Assembly (NCBI GenBank): GCA_947179485.1
Contig: OX359248.1
Location: 47,936,847-48,000,846, forward strand
Source of the DNA: Allacma fusca
Lineage: Eukaryota > Arthropoda > Collembola > Symphypleona > Sminthuridae
Length of the DNA: 64,000 bases
Direction: 5' to 3'
The notes beneath the pieces are model-generated. The model made no database searches. It was not told the DNA's origin and worked only from the letters and a program-made list of their open reading frames with translations. Position 1 is the first letter of the stretch; the number at the start of each line of letters is the position of its first letter. Below are positions 1 to 13,300 of this stretch, one piece after another. A program made the position numbers and the translations under genes.

Positions 1-1588
1 ATACTTGGAGGCCGTAGTGTCAACTTCTGCGCCAGTGCGTGAATCTAAATAAATTATTAATATAATATGTGACGACACCAATGTATGTATAAAAACAAGC
101 ACATATTTTTTTTTTGAATAATTTTTCATGTACTGGTACGTAAACATGAATTATTATATATTGGTAGGCTGAACAAAACTATTGAAGCATTTTAGCAACA
201 ATGTCGACAGATTTAGATTTGGAATTTACTCAAAATGTTATCTTAAATGTAGTATATATGTACCTCTAATGATGAAATTTTATTATGACAAAAGCAAATA
301 TAGTCTCATTAATAAATTTATAATTAAACTAAATAGTTATGTAATTCTGTGCCTTTTTAGTAGTAGATACTGAGAGTCGTTTAAAAGGGAGAAGCCTCAA
401 GACATTTTGAATTTCCTGTGCTTCAAATTTCATTGACTCTGCAACGCTGGCTGTGAAATACAAATCGATTGAAAATAATATGACGGGGGAGGTTGACACC
501 ACTAATCTAGCATACGCTTGGTCGCGAATCCACAAAAAATCGAAGTACAAGAAAACCAAAATCGTCATAACTTCCAACCACGTATTAATGGCCAAATGCA
601 TTCCAAAAACTGTGCTATATTTTTTAATTTGTTCGCAGACATTGTAGTAGGAATCGATGCAGATGTTAACCATTTCGTTCAAATATGAATCCGAATATGT
701 GTTTACTTCACTCTGAGTTAGGATTTTAATCAGTGCTTTCGGATTTTCAGACAAAGGTACACTTAAGTTGAGCATTTTGCTCATGTCTGGAATATCAATC
801 TCTACAGGAAGCACGCATTCCGAGAGGTGTCTACGTCCACAGTTATTCTTAGCTGAACCAAAATCGGATTGACTGTTAAATTCCTTTGCGATTTGATTCA
901 ACTTGTGCCGAATTTTACGGAAGCAAATTCCGTATAATTGGGGGAAGTAATTCGACCAGCAGGGAAGGCCTACATTGAAATATATACGGTAGGTCCAGTA
1001 CAGAAACACAAGCAAAAATCGAAGGTTTTGCCCCGTCACCCCGAATGTTGTGCCCAACAAATTGTGGCATAAAAATATTACGGTAATAACACTTAATTTC
1101 TTTCCCATTTGTCGCTTTAACTTCCAAAGTTCTTTTTGATCAGCGTCATCTTTGCATATATGCAAAAACTGAATCATAGAAAAATTTGTAAACATTGAAA
1201 CATTGCTCTGCCAGAACTCCACAAACTTTTTCCCATTAGTTAAAATCCGAATTTTAAGGATTACGGACATCAAAACAAACGAACACGATATAAGAGACTG
1301 AGTAAATTGCTCCGTTGATCCTGTGAACTGCAATGTTTTCCTAACATGAGCGAGTACGTGGGAATACATGTAACCCCAAACTATTCCGCCAATAGTCAGT
1401 ATGACAGTTGAAAACGTTGCGGCACTAAAAGGCCTCCAAATTAATTTGTCACTTGAAACCGTATACGGAAAGTACCCAATGATCCTGCTTGCTAAAATCC
1501 CCCATTTTCCAATGTGTAACAGCTTTCTTTCGATTTCTTCAAATCTCTTATCAAATGTTTTGGACGTCATTTTTAAAAATACTCCCAT
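1..1588 (-). CDS. chemoreceptor (gustatory receptor-like), 3' end cut by window edge
   Basis: Likely a ligand-gated membrane chemoreceptor of the insect gustatory/odorant receptor superfamily. Exon 1 runs 1588 to 371 (406 codons). It shows several hydrophobic segments, including one near residues 55-75 and others around 85-105, 165-185 and 335-395. A long polar loop holds the Gr-like position before the last third. The exon ends in RLS followed by a GTATCT donor at 370. An acceptor (TTTAG) at 45-49 opens exon 2 at 44, phase 0, reading IHALAQKL, which fits the helix before the last membrane span in this family. Without this splice the frame would stop at 329. The final span, with the family TY...QF motif, must lie beyond base 1. 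The start could be ATG 1588 or ATG 1570. The family call rests on topology and pattern, not on a database match. Confidence 0.72.
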
Positions 1589-1603
1589 AAATTTCAGGTC
1601 CTA

Positions 1604-4600
1604 AATGGGACAATGTTCTTTTTTATATTCAGAGTTAATTGAAAGAATAGCTTGCAGTTCCATGTTCATTGGGAATCTAATTATGTATCTACATTTAATT
1701 ATTTGTTCAAGGCGTTTTCAGTTTTACGTTTTAATTAATTAGCTGTATTTTACATAGTATTTAGGTTCAGCTGTAGACTTTTGGTTTATTAAGTATTGAG
1801 TGGTTCATTATGTATATTACAGTATACATCATCTATAAATACGAACAGCCAGTCTGTGCCTTTCATTCCCTGGTTGTGCTAATTACTATAATTACCTGGA
1901 ATAAAAGGTACTTGCAACTGAAAATATGGAAGAATACTTTCTGGAAGGATATTTTGGAGCTTAGAACTTTAAGACATTAAGAGCTGGAATTCGCCCCTGC
2001 AAAAAATAGTTCGTGCTTTAAAAATTTCATGTCCTACGTATGTAATTTACGAATTACCAAATCATTAAATTATTACTCAATTTTTCGACTCTTGCAGTCG
2101 TGTCTGAGTTCTGACCTTTTTTCGTTGAGCGGAATTATGTGATACAATAACGAGTGACGATGATAAGACCTCGAATGTATAACCGTACATATATAAATCA
2201 TTACACACACAAATCCATGTCCATTAAACTTGACAACACTTGCTTTTAAAACCAACGTGAATTTATTTAATAGTGCAGGAAACATAATCTGTGCGTACAA
2301 ATGTATATTGTACACACACATTTTTGCTGCTATTGGATCATGTGTACTCATTAAAATACGTTTAGTTCCAATCAGAACATGAAACTTCTTATGTGCATCC
2401 TAAAATACATACATTGATTCTCAATAATTTTGGCATGAGTTTCATGCAGGTCTGTAAACATGTTAATCAATTTGAGCGGAATGAATACTCAAATTTAATA
2501 ACATGAGGTCTCTTGGATGTGGTTCACGACAGCAAGGATCTGACACGTAATCTCAGGGAGAAAATTGAGATCGACTACTATATATTTATTTACATGCAGT
2601 CCTATGTGCCACTACCTACAAAACATCACTGTGAATATTAAAACTCGGGAGGCTCTCGTGGAATGCATCCAATCCAATTACACTCGCACCCAAATAGTAG
2701 CTCCGAATTCCCCGAAGGAATGATAAGAACAAAGAATAGATTAAACAGTGACAGTTAGCAGGATAGTATGTACAGCTAATTGGTTCTAAATTCTTAGCAA
2801 TATTATTAGCATTTAGAACTAATTATTTCTAAATTGTGTTCCACTCAAATTCATGCAGACTGAAAAAAAAATCTGCATTCAAATGTTTATTTTTGCTCCC
2901 AATCCCGAAAATTGTGTTTCAACTACACAAAATAGGGGTCTATGTCTACAGAAATGTATTACTTTAGAAATTGATGAAAATGTTTATATATTGCAAACTG
3001 TTACAAAATATATTTTCTCGCTTTGCAAACTTATTTCCCTCGATTTCCTTAAATTATTGGGATTCTGGTCCCAAAATCGCAAGGCATAGATGACATAAAA
3101 TTCTGAGGATTTTTTATGCAGGTACACGTGCGGACTTGGTAATGTCTCCAGCTCTGAATGCTTCCAATTAGAAGAATAGTGAGTGCAAAACTCTGCTAAG
3201 AAAAATACCTTCTTAACGATAAGCTCTCTGATAAAAGCTTATAATTGTACGAAAAAAGCAGTCGTATTTTACCAGATGAGGCGGAGGAATGTAACCGACA
3301 ATAATTCCTTGATCAAAGATACAAGTTTTAATTAATAAAGCGTCGCTCTCAATTATTCCAAGCGCTCTGGGAAATTCGAACCAATAAAAGAAACTTGATA
3401 GCCATTTGACTATACCTCTCTAACTCTAGTGCATCGCTCATATATTTGTCATTGTAGGATAATTTGAGTGACTCTGATGATTAAAAAAAAATGACATGAA
3501 ATTTAATTAGCTAATAGCAGTGAATAATGGATACTGGGATACTGTCTGTGATTTAGGAGGAAATCGTAAACAGTATCTTAATGTTAAAACTATTATCACA
3601 TTGTCATTCACCAAGGAAAGAAAAGGCGAAAATTTATTGATAACTATGGATATATAGGGTAAAGACATTAAGGCTCTGAATAAAATATACGCTGTGTCAT
3701 TTCATTAATCATAAGAAATCAAATACAGACGAGTTAATGTCACTTAATGAAATGAGCTCTGGAATGGAGGGAGCATTGGCCAAGAAACTTCCAAAAGGAC
3801 TTTTAATTGCATTTCGTCCTGATAAGGCTGAAAATATCAAGATGCACAATTTAAAACACAATACAGTGTACTCTCTGTGTATGAGAATACTGTACCCCTA
3901 AGAGTACAGATATAAGAATAATAAAGTACTCGCAAATAGGAACCAAAGTAAAAACGCACTCAATGACAATCGGTCTAATATTTTTATTGTAGCAGAGCGT
4001 CCTAAAAGGGAATCTCTCCTAGCGAAGAAGCACTTTACACGAAAAATTATGTATCCGTCTATGTACGTATATCTCCAGTACAATTCCTGCATAACTGTAT
4101 GATCCACAAAATTATCTGCATGTTATACAAAAACCTAGCTAGCATATAGATCATTTTTCCTCTTCAGCGAGGATTTTGTATCTACATATGCAGTTGTACA
4201 TATATAGTTAGTAAATACTGTATACCATATGAGCATAAATAAATACAACACATAATAACATTAACCCCACTTTTCTTAATAAGTAATAAAATTCTAATGT
4301 CAGCTTGCAAGCACGTACGGCTACGTAAGTTCAGTAGGAATCTAGGTTTAGAAGGTTCTGCCTAATGCCAAGCTATGTATGTATATGTACATAGTTCATA
4401 TTAAATATTGTGCAAAATTGCGAGGCTTAAAATAGATGACAACGACCTTAGAGCGTCAGAGCAACCAAGTAATATCACTCAACGTCGCACTCATGACTGA
4501 CTTTTTTCACACTTTTGCCCCCCATTAATAACTGAATCATTGCTGATGTTGACACTGGAGAGATGTAAAGGTTTCTTTATCAAATTGTCATTTCATTCAT

Positions 4601-4620
4601 TTTGTACGACCGAGTCTTAG
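1604..4620. other. intergenic, no gene recognised
   Basis: AT-rich spacer between the chemoreceptor and the transporter gene. Short open frames here (for example around 2073-2351 and 2853-3089) have no recognisable domain, no splice partners and low-complexity composition. No clear transposon ends were found. Confidence 0.6.
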
Positions 4621-4626
4621 TCCAAC

Positions 4627-4653
4627 TTTATATTATAGACTTTATTTCTCAGT
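4627..4653 (+). promoter_or_regulatory. possible core promoter of the SLC35G-like gene
   Basis: A TATA-like stretch at 4628-4637 lies about 20 bases before an arthropod-type initiator, TCAGT, at 4649-4653. The initiator is about 48 bases upstream of the ATG at 4699. The spacing is slightly short for a canonical TATA/Inr pair, so this is only suggestive. Confidence 0.3.
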
Positions 4654-4698
4654 GTCAACGGGACCGTTATTCAAAGCTGACGTGAAACCTGACAAAAC

Positions 4699-6178
4699 AT
4701 GGGTAATCAAGGCATTAGGAATGGATCGGGGTGTGAGGGGATCCCGGGGAAAGTAGTTCTTAGTGATGTTCTATTCCCTCCAGAAAAACCAATTGACATC
4801 CCTAGAATCTCACCAGAACATTTTAATTTCAAAGAAAAGGCAAGAATTCAAGGGGGAGAAAATGATCACTCGGGGAAAAGTGAGAAAAAAGGTTGGAAGA
4901 GATTCGGAGGAATTATCTTTGGACTCAGTGCAAGTTTCTTTTTCTCACTGACTATTGTCATGGTGAAGACGTTGAAAAATTATCATCCCTTTGGACTCTC
5001 ACCATGCTTATTTGCTGGGACGGCTTTCCCAGCCATACCCATTTTGTTCTACTACCAATTTAGGGGAAATTCTAAAGTCAATGTTTTTGAGACTGTGTGG
5101 CCGCTGGAGAAAAGGGCAAAGCGAATAATCCTTTTGATGTTAATGGCAAGCTTTTAATTAATTACAGACAAAATTAATAAATCAATTTATAAAGCTTTAA
5201 TTAATTTAAAAGTGCATTAAATATTTGACGTATGCTTCCTCATATTATCTATAACAGACGCTAAAATTATTTCGAAATACATACACTATATATTTTTGTA
5301 ATTATACATTACGTTGTTTTTGTAAGAACGAACAATTTTTTTCCCGAAGATTCGAGCCATTCTTGGAAGCACGTCGGTCTTCCTGCGATTCTACTCTTTG
5401 AAGTACATGAGTATTGCAGATTCTTCCGTGATATCCCACTCTTCCCCAGTTTTTGTAGTCATCATCGCTCATTTTACTCTCAAAGAGAAATGTGGTTTTG
5501 TTCCACTCTTCGTAGCCCTGGTAACTTGTTTCGGTGTTTTTGTCATTTTTAGACCACCAATCTTGACTGGGAGTGAATCCTTTGATTCGGAAACTTTGGT
5601 AAGTGCAATAATTGATTAATATTTCACTCATTCACTTTGAAATAATAAAAGCATTTTTGCTGGAGAAGCTTCACCGGAGATCATAAATGAATTATATTCT
5701 CCAGACTGGCTCAATCCTCGCCTCATGTGCAATGCTCATCAACGCTTTCATGTTCATTGTGATGAGGAAACTCCGTCAAGTACACTTTACCTTAATGCTG
5801 GTCAGCTTCGGACTATGGGGACTGGCGGAGTCATTAATTATTGGAGGATCGATGGGGGTACTACAATTACCTTCGAATCTACAGGAGTTATTACTAACCT
5901 TTGGGGTCATGCCTGCAACCGTTTTTATGGGACAGATTTCTTTAGTGTTAGCTTTGAAGTTCGAAAATGCGGGACCAGTTTCCCTGCTTCGAACATGTGA
6001 TGTTGTTTTGTCATTTCTGTGGCAGTATATATTCTTGAATGTGATTCCGGATGGTTGTAGTTTGGTCGGGGCTGTGATTGTGATTTTGGGAGTGGTCGTA
6101 ACCGCTCTTCGGAAGTGGGTTTCAACTTTAGGACCGGAGGATTCTCATAGGAAGAAACTTAGTTTTTTCCTGCTGTAG
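4699..6178 (+). CDS. SLC35G-like EamA-family membrane transporter
   Basis: Multi-pass drug/metabolite transporter related to animal SLC35G1-type proteins (EamA family); the substrate cannot be told from sequence. Exons are 4699-5145, 5350-5598 and 5705-6178, all joined in phase 0, giving 389 aa against roughly 365 for the family. A charged N-terminal tail of about 70 residues precedes the first membrane span near residues 75-95. The first EamA repeat carries the family-like stretch GSTSVFLRFYSLKYMSIAD around residues 153-171, then IFRPPIL; the second repeat covers exon 3. The first intron has a GC donor (ATG|GCAAGC) and a TTCCCGAAG acceptor; no GT donor there keeps the frame. The second intron is GTAAGT to CTCCAG. 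The gene stands alone with no operon-like partner. Confidence 0.9.
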
Positions 6179-9100
6179 TAATTTATTTAAAATTATTAGC
6201 TAATAATTATTCAATGGAAACAACAGCAATACAATCTTGTTTCCTGATTCCAACGAAATTAATTTATTGATACTCAATCCAACAATAAGTAATTACATTC
6301 ATTATAGTACTGTAAATCCTACTATTTTTATGTCAGGAGACTATTTTAACGTGTAATTACATAAAATATCAAATTATTTGTTTTACATTCAATTGGACGG
6401 ATATAAATTCCTGAAGATTTTGTGAGTACGACAGTTAAGATAACTCGTTCGATTTTGACTAAAAATTTGAAATAACTTTTTTGGAACTCATTTTACGAAA
6501 TGCCATGTTGGAACTGAACTTATTCTACAGCATGAATTTGCACATGCTCTAGCGCATTGTGCACAGTTTCGTTGGACATAAATTGCGTAAGCATTGGGTT
6601 AAACGGGGTCTTTATTAATGATTATATTAGTCAACTGTTATGTCCGTTCCTAGGAGGGGTGGACTCCACTGGTATATAATATTAGAGGACATGAGGGGTC
6701 AAGTTGAAAAGATGTCAATATCCTTCTTGTTCAATTGACCACAACCTAAAAACATCCATAATGAAGAGACTCACTGTACCTAAGGCAAAATGTTTATGAG
6801 TTTAAAAAGGCTCCCATATCCTTAAACTGAATTGCTCGCTCTATTTGAAACGTATGAAGCTTCCTTTTCCGTCATTTAAAAAGCTCCCTCTATCCGTAAA
6901 CTCTGAAGCTCCAGTCTCAAACGAATACGTTTTTAGCATATGGCTGCAAGAAAATAAGGAGGTAATAATGCCGACTGCAAAAAAAAATGTTTTCAGCCCA
7001 AGACACCTCTTGTAATTGATGAATTTTCCCAGCAGGAATCTCCAAGAGCTCAAAAACGAGCTTTAAATTATCAATCCTAATTAGCATCGCATTAACACAG
7101 GAAAGCCTCCATACGACCCTTAATGCGGGTGGCTCCCTTATTGTACTGTATATTGTAGAGCCCTTCTGGATTTTATTAAGTCACTATTAATTAAACCTGT
7201 TTTTTTGAATTTTTGAAAATGAGTCGACGAATTTTAATTTTTTTTATCTAAAAACTTCATCAGGTAACTGATTGACGCAAGGTCTCAAAAGAAGTCTTGA
7301 AGGCAAAAAATCGAAATTTTGATGCAAAATCCATTATTTCGATTACCCCGCCAAAATTCCTAATTCGATATTGAAATTTCGATTGGCATGATTTTATCTT
7401 GTAGAACAATTATTAAATACCTTTCCAATGAGCTAATAACGACATGAGGTATGCTTTGTTAAAATGAAGTTATTAGTTTTTCTAGGAATGTCCAAAAGTG
7501 GTGACTTCAAAATTGTGAACTTGAGTCGACATGAATTAGGGATTTAGTATTTCATTTTTTTTATTTATTTCATTTTTTATTTGTATAATTTTATTTATTC
7601 TTCAAAGCTTCCTCACAAGACAATTTGTCCCAAGAGAGCCTGTGCAATGCAAGTTCTCACAAGATTCTTTATAATATTCCTACAAAATTTAGACTAGAAT
7701 TTCGAAATATCGGTAAATATGGTTTTAATTTGTCGAGCAAATAAATAACTTTCAAATGATATATAACAATCAAGATACAACATTCCTGTATGTAAATTTC
7801 GTGTAATCTATCGAAACAGTTGGCTGGGATGGCAAAAACAACGTCAGGATTTCCAGTTTCAAGTTTTACAAAACCGTTTAACCAAATAAAATATGTTGAA
7901 GGCTGCCACCATTGTTGAGGTATTTAACTTCGAGTTAACTCTATACTTAATGCTTTCGGAGTTACTACATTGGTTTATGCTTTTCCCTTAAGAATTATTT
8001 ACAATTATTAGGAATATTAGTAATGCAATGTCCGACAGTAATACGTAGTTCAGAGATACACAAATGAAATAACCTTTCATCAAGTCTTCGAAGGCTAGAT
8101 TATTACAAATATTTCATTCTTCTACATATCTTTAAATGAAACCTCGAAAATGTTTGGCCTTCCGTTCGCCTTCCTTCTAAAGCAAATAAACTCAATTTCA
8201 CCTTCCGCTTTACTCTAAAAAGAACCTTTCTACAATTTTAACTTTCATCTAATTTAATTGAATGAAGTACAATATTGTACACAATAAAATCTCGTTCTAC
8301 AAGATGTATTTTAAAGCCATTTCGGATATATTTCTGGTCTCTTCAGCATGTTATAGCAACAGTTCCCTTTACTCGGTCACATGATTTGATCCACACGAAT
8401 CATACTTCAGATGATAATTTCGCTATAAGGGGTGATCAAGGGGACGGGAAATCATGTTTCTTATAGACAATACACTTTGTGTAAACGTCTACGGTGAAAA
8501 TTAAATTCAAAAATGGTCTTCATTTTAGGATATTTAGCAAGATTAACCTCTACTGAGCCTGCACAATAGCTTAGAATATTGGACGCTATGAAAATAAGCT
8601 TTCCGCCTTCAATGAAGATTTCTTGGAAGGTTTTGAACGCTGTTCATCTCTATCCTAGTCTTTAACTATCTTCAAATATTTTCTGAAAAATAGATGAATC
8701 ATCCTTATCTGCACAAATGTGAAATGGTAAATCCAGAGAGATTTTATCGGCTACTACATTATGCCGCTGCTGAGTATTTAGTCAAACATCATTCTATAAA
8801 ACACAAATACAACATTGTGTAAAAAATCCAAATGAACTTTGTACCGGAATCTCACATAATCTGAGATTGCATAAAATTACTTTAGTTTAATCAACTTTAG
8901 TGGCATATCGTGAGATAAAAATGGATGAGTACAATGTGATACAACTTTAATCACTACAGTGCACAGCACATTTGTTATCATAACCGGTGTGCTTCGTCAA
9001 AATATTGCACTTGTTATTATTTGCATGTACGACTGTACTGTTAGAAGCTGAAAGTTTCATTGTTCAGAGATTTGGAGGTTTCGAATCTCAAAAAATATTT

Positions 9101-10327
9101 ATTGGTATATTTAATTTAATATTAGTATTAATGTGGCAAAGTTTGTGACCTAATTGTTAAAGACACGGATACACAGCCACACTGGTAAAATATTTAATTC
9201 ATTTTATCATAATAGCCAAGTATTAGTCATATTAATTTACGGATGGCAATCGTATGATCTGATCCAGATTTTATGAAACTGGTCTGTCCATAGCTCATCA
9301 GGTCAGACCATGGTACAGAAAACCATTGATTTTAATTAAATTATTGTTTTATTTGGTGAATTTTTCAACAAAAATTACATTTTAACATCTTCCACGAGAT
9401 TTCGTTCAATATACTGCGGGTTCATTTTAATGAATCCTTGTAGCCAATACTGCTGGCGATTGTTTGGCTTAGGTATGTACATTATTGCATGGTGTACTAA
9501 GATTTTTAATAATTCAAGAATTTGTAGACAGTGTTTTTATTGATTTGTGGTCTTGTCCACCTATCACCCGATCACCGATAGAAGGTTCATATAAATTCAG
9601 ATTCTTCATTGCTTTTTTGCTGTTAGCTACAAATACATATACGCTTTCATACATAGGTGAATGATGATAGAGATTAGTATAGATACTATTGTACTTATTT
9701 TTAAAGAAACATCACAACTATATTGAAAAAGAATTTAGATAAAATCAATAGAAATCCCTTCTTCGGAGGAAGCACACTAGGATGCTTGTGTTTCTGAACA
9801 TTTCGTCCCTTGTGGTTATGGGTCAGAGGTGCAGTGATTGGAATTTATATTTTAAATTGCTGATGATTAATGGTTTAGGTTTAGGAACTTTCTCCAGCCA
9901 CGTTGAGGTACGTTCTTCTGCCCGAAAAATTAAAAATCACAGGACTATCAAATCCGAAGAACCGGTCACCGAGTACTGACGTATTAATCACTGTGTGGCC
10001 ACAAAATGGTAAATATTAGCCAAACATTTTAATCACAAACTATCCAGATTCACAGCCTTCAAAAAAAGTGAAACATTTTATCATCAAATTGACTACTTTA
10101 GGTCTTAAGACCAGTATGAAAATATTCTATGAAACTGGTGCTATTTGGAAAATGTCAATTAAATTTTAGCGGATTCTTGTTCTGCATAATTTTTAAGCTT
10201 CAACTGAAGACACTACCTGAAACTCTTCTTCCTTGAACTCATGAGAACTTTGAACTTTGAATAAAAGACCGTCACAGTGTATCTAATACGATTCCGTTAA
10301 ATTTGAAATCAATGAAAAACAACAGCA
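6179..10327. other. intergenic, no gene recognised
   Basis: About 4.1 kb of AT-rich spacer. Open frames such as 6841-7053 (minus), 8275-8466 and 9782-9979 (plus) are short, lack domains and lack convincing splice partners. No transposon ends or tandem arrays were recognised. Confidence 0.55.
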
Positions 10328-13300
10328 ATGGCAGAACAGCCTGAGGACGCGGCTCCAACGGGTCAGCTAATCAAGGGAGGGTATATTAATTACGGTAGTA
10401 ATTCTGTGACGGTGAATGTTTCTAACACCAATAATTTTCCTCGTGAATTGTATATCATCCCTGAAACCAGTCAATACTTCCATGGACGAGAAGCTCAGAT
10501 AACACAAATATCCGAAGCTATTGAAGAACGGCTTAGCGAAACCAACTCTTTCCACAGAACGATCATTCTCGTCGGATTTGGAGGAATGGGGAAGAGTGAG
10601 ACAGCAAAAGCCTTTGCTGAGAAGTTTCACAAAGCCTACGAATATATTGTGTGGATTGATGCTCAAACACAGCAAAGTATGGAAGCCAGTTTCAGGAAAT
10701 TAGCCGACAAATTGAAGATAAAAATGAACTCACTCGCGGATATACCGGAAATTCAGGAGGTTCTGTCAAATTCCTACAAAAAGGGATTATTCATCTTCGA
10801 CAATGCAGAAAGACTATACACTACAGATCGCCAACTCGGCATCGAGGACTGTTTATATAAAGAATTTCTACAAAACAAGCCTATTTTCTTAGCCACATCC
10901 CGCAATGGAAGCGGACAATGGGGTGGCATTAAATCAAAAATTAAGTTGATTAATATTGATACTCTAGCAAAGGAAGAAGCCACTAATGTATTGAAAAACT
11001 ACTTGCTCATTGAAAAAAATACGTCTGTTCCAGAATCTCTGGAAAACGCCATTTCTTTGTTGGTGGACGCTTTGGGTGGCTATCCTTTGGGGCTGAGTCT
11101 TGTTGGTTCCACAATAATGGAAAAGGCAGAAGAGTTGTCATTTGAAGAGACCGAGTCCAGGATTAAAGCTTATACTACGATTTTAAAAGACGTTCCTCTT
11201 CAAGATATCTCTGGGGAGTTTAAGTACGAAGCAGCTCTTGAATTTATTTACAACAAAACGATTGGTGAAATCAAGACTCAGGACAATGGGAACCTTGCAA
11301 TTGAACTTCTTAATATCATGACATGTCTGGATCCGGACGAGTTGTATCTAGGACTGGTTGACGCGATCTGCAGCGGAACAACTTATGAATTCAATAAGAG
11401 CAATAATTCTAAGAATGTGAATGTGATTAAAGGCTTTAAAATACTGATGGATTACTCGATTGTGAAAAAGTACGACTCGGATAGATTGCAGATACACAGA
11501 TTGATTCAGCAATGTACACGTAAAGCGCAAACTTCTCAGGAAGCGATGAGTAAAATCTGCAGGTTTTTTGAACTAAATGAGTACAACATGAATGGGCGGG
11601 GCCATATTGTAACTTTAATTGACATGTTGTCAGCCAGGACAACGATTGACAATAGAAGCTATTTTATGTGCTTACTAGTTTGGCGATATTGCTTGGAAGA
11701 GCAGAATTTTCAATTCGAGAATATACAGAAGTGCAAATCTTGTTTTAATTTTGAAAAATCAGACGAATCTTTCATGTTTAAGTTGGCGGAGATTTATTGG
11801 AGTTGGAACAGAAAATCTGGTTGGCCAACCGTCAACTGGGAAGAAATAGAAACAGAAACTCTTGGATTGTCACAGCATTTGTCAAGTCAGTTTTGGGTTA
11901 CAAGAGCTCTACTGACTTTCCTAGAGGAATGTTTGATTTACAAAATGGTAAGAGTTGTTAAAATATTTTTTTATCGTGATGGCAATAAATTTCTTAAGTA
12001 ATCAAACAATTATTGTAATTTACTACATATTATTCCTTTATTTGTGCATTAAGCCACTGATGCCGTCTACAAGGGATAAAATCAGCTCTTATATTATTAA
12101 CCGATGCTTGGACTTTCAATTGGAAAAACTGGAGGTTTTAATTGAAAAGGGGTTTCTTAAAACGATGTATGGATACAAGAGTTGTCGAAATGTCTGTCAA
12201 GATTCCTTATTTCTGAAAAGACTTTTTAATTCTCCACGAGAGGAATTTAGGAAAAAGCTGTGGCTGAATGTTTGGGTAAGTATATTTGCATCTGTTCTTT
12301 GGATTCTCTATTAGCTAAACTCCGGTTTAAATTGCAACAAATATTAACGAAAGTAAAATATTTATTAATATACAAGTTTACAGGAAATTATTCTGCATAA
12401 AAACGCTTTTTTTAAATTTGATTGTATCAAAGTAATTTCGAACGCAAATTTTATTTCTTTTGGGAAGGGATTCTGCGTCTAATATAATATTATTCAAAGA
12501 TTATATTATTATTACTAGAACCACTTAAATAATACCTATAGGTATTATTTAAGTGGTTATTGCATTGTCTAAATTTGTTACAGTCGTGCCCATCATGGGT
12601 ACAGTTAGTAACCGCGTTTTTGGATACAGGCATATGTCCAGGAACAAAATTTTGGTCTGTTTTGGGTACAAAAAATTCGTACCCTCAAATTTGTGTTAAG
12701 TTGTGGTTACGCGTATATAAGAATACTTGTTGGAGTGGATTGCATCAGCTACAGGTACGTTGGGATAAAATAATTACCTGTACCTGATCTCAAAATACCT
12801 GAACTATTTGGGTGCTTTAATGGAAATAAAGTCAGGAAAGCAACCACTAACAAAGTCTGTTGTGTATAAAACGAATGTGATTTTCTGTGAACCACTTTTC
12901 TACTATTTGGCATCTTGTATTTATGATTTTCTTTTCCAGTGATTCCAGTTGATTCGAAAATGAGGTTTTCGAAAATGTATAACTATTTGTCTAATGTAAT
13001 TGTAATCGTTTAATTTAGTTAAGTCATTTGACAGTTTAAAATGTGTTGAAATTTTCACTGCATTTTTAATTCTATATTTAGTGAATGCGAATATTTAGAG
13101 TATAATTGTAATAAATACAAACATAATTACTGATGCTTGTTTCAAGTATGTACTCACACTCCATCACGTCGTACTATCATTGTCATGTAATTTAGAATGT
13201 AGTACTAATAGTATTTTCACAATTTGAAAAAAATTAATATTTTTGTGTAGTAAATTCCTATCCTAATAATTTTAAAAACTACATTAGTGCGTATGAGCAT

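Noticed and set aside
5302-5631. 109-aa minus-strand open frame
   Set aside because: It is antisense to exon 2 of the SLC35G-like gene, which has clear family similarity.
12560-12787. Stand-alone 75-aa open frame
   Set aside because: Its core 12584-12754 is flanked by a CAG acceptor and GTACGT donor and fits in phase as exon 3 of the NB-ARC gene.
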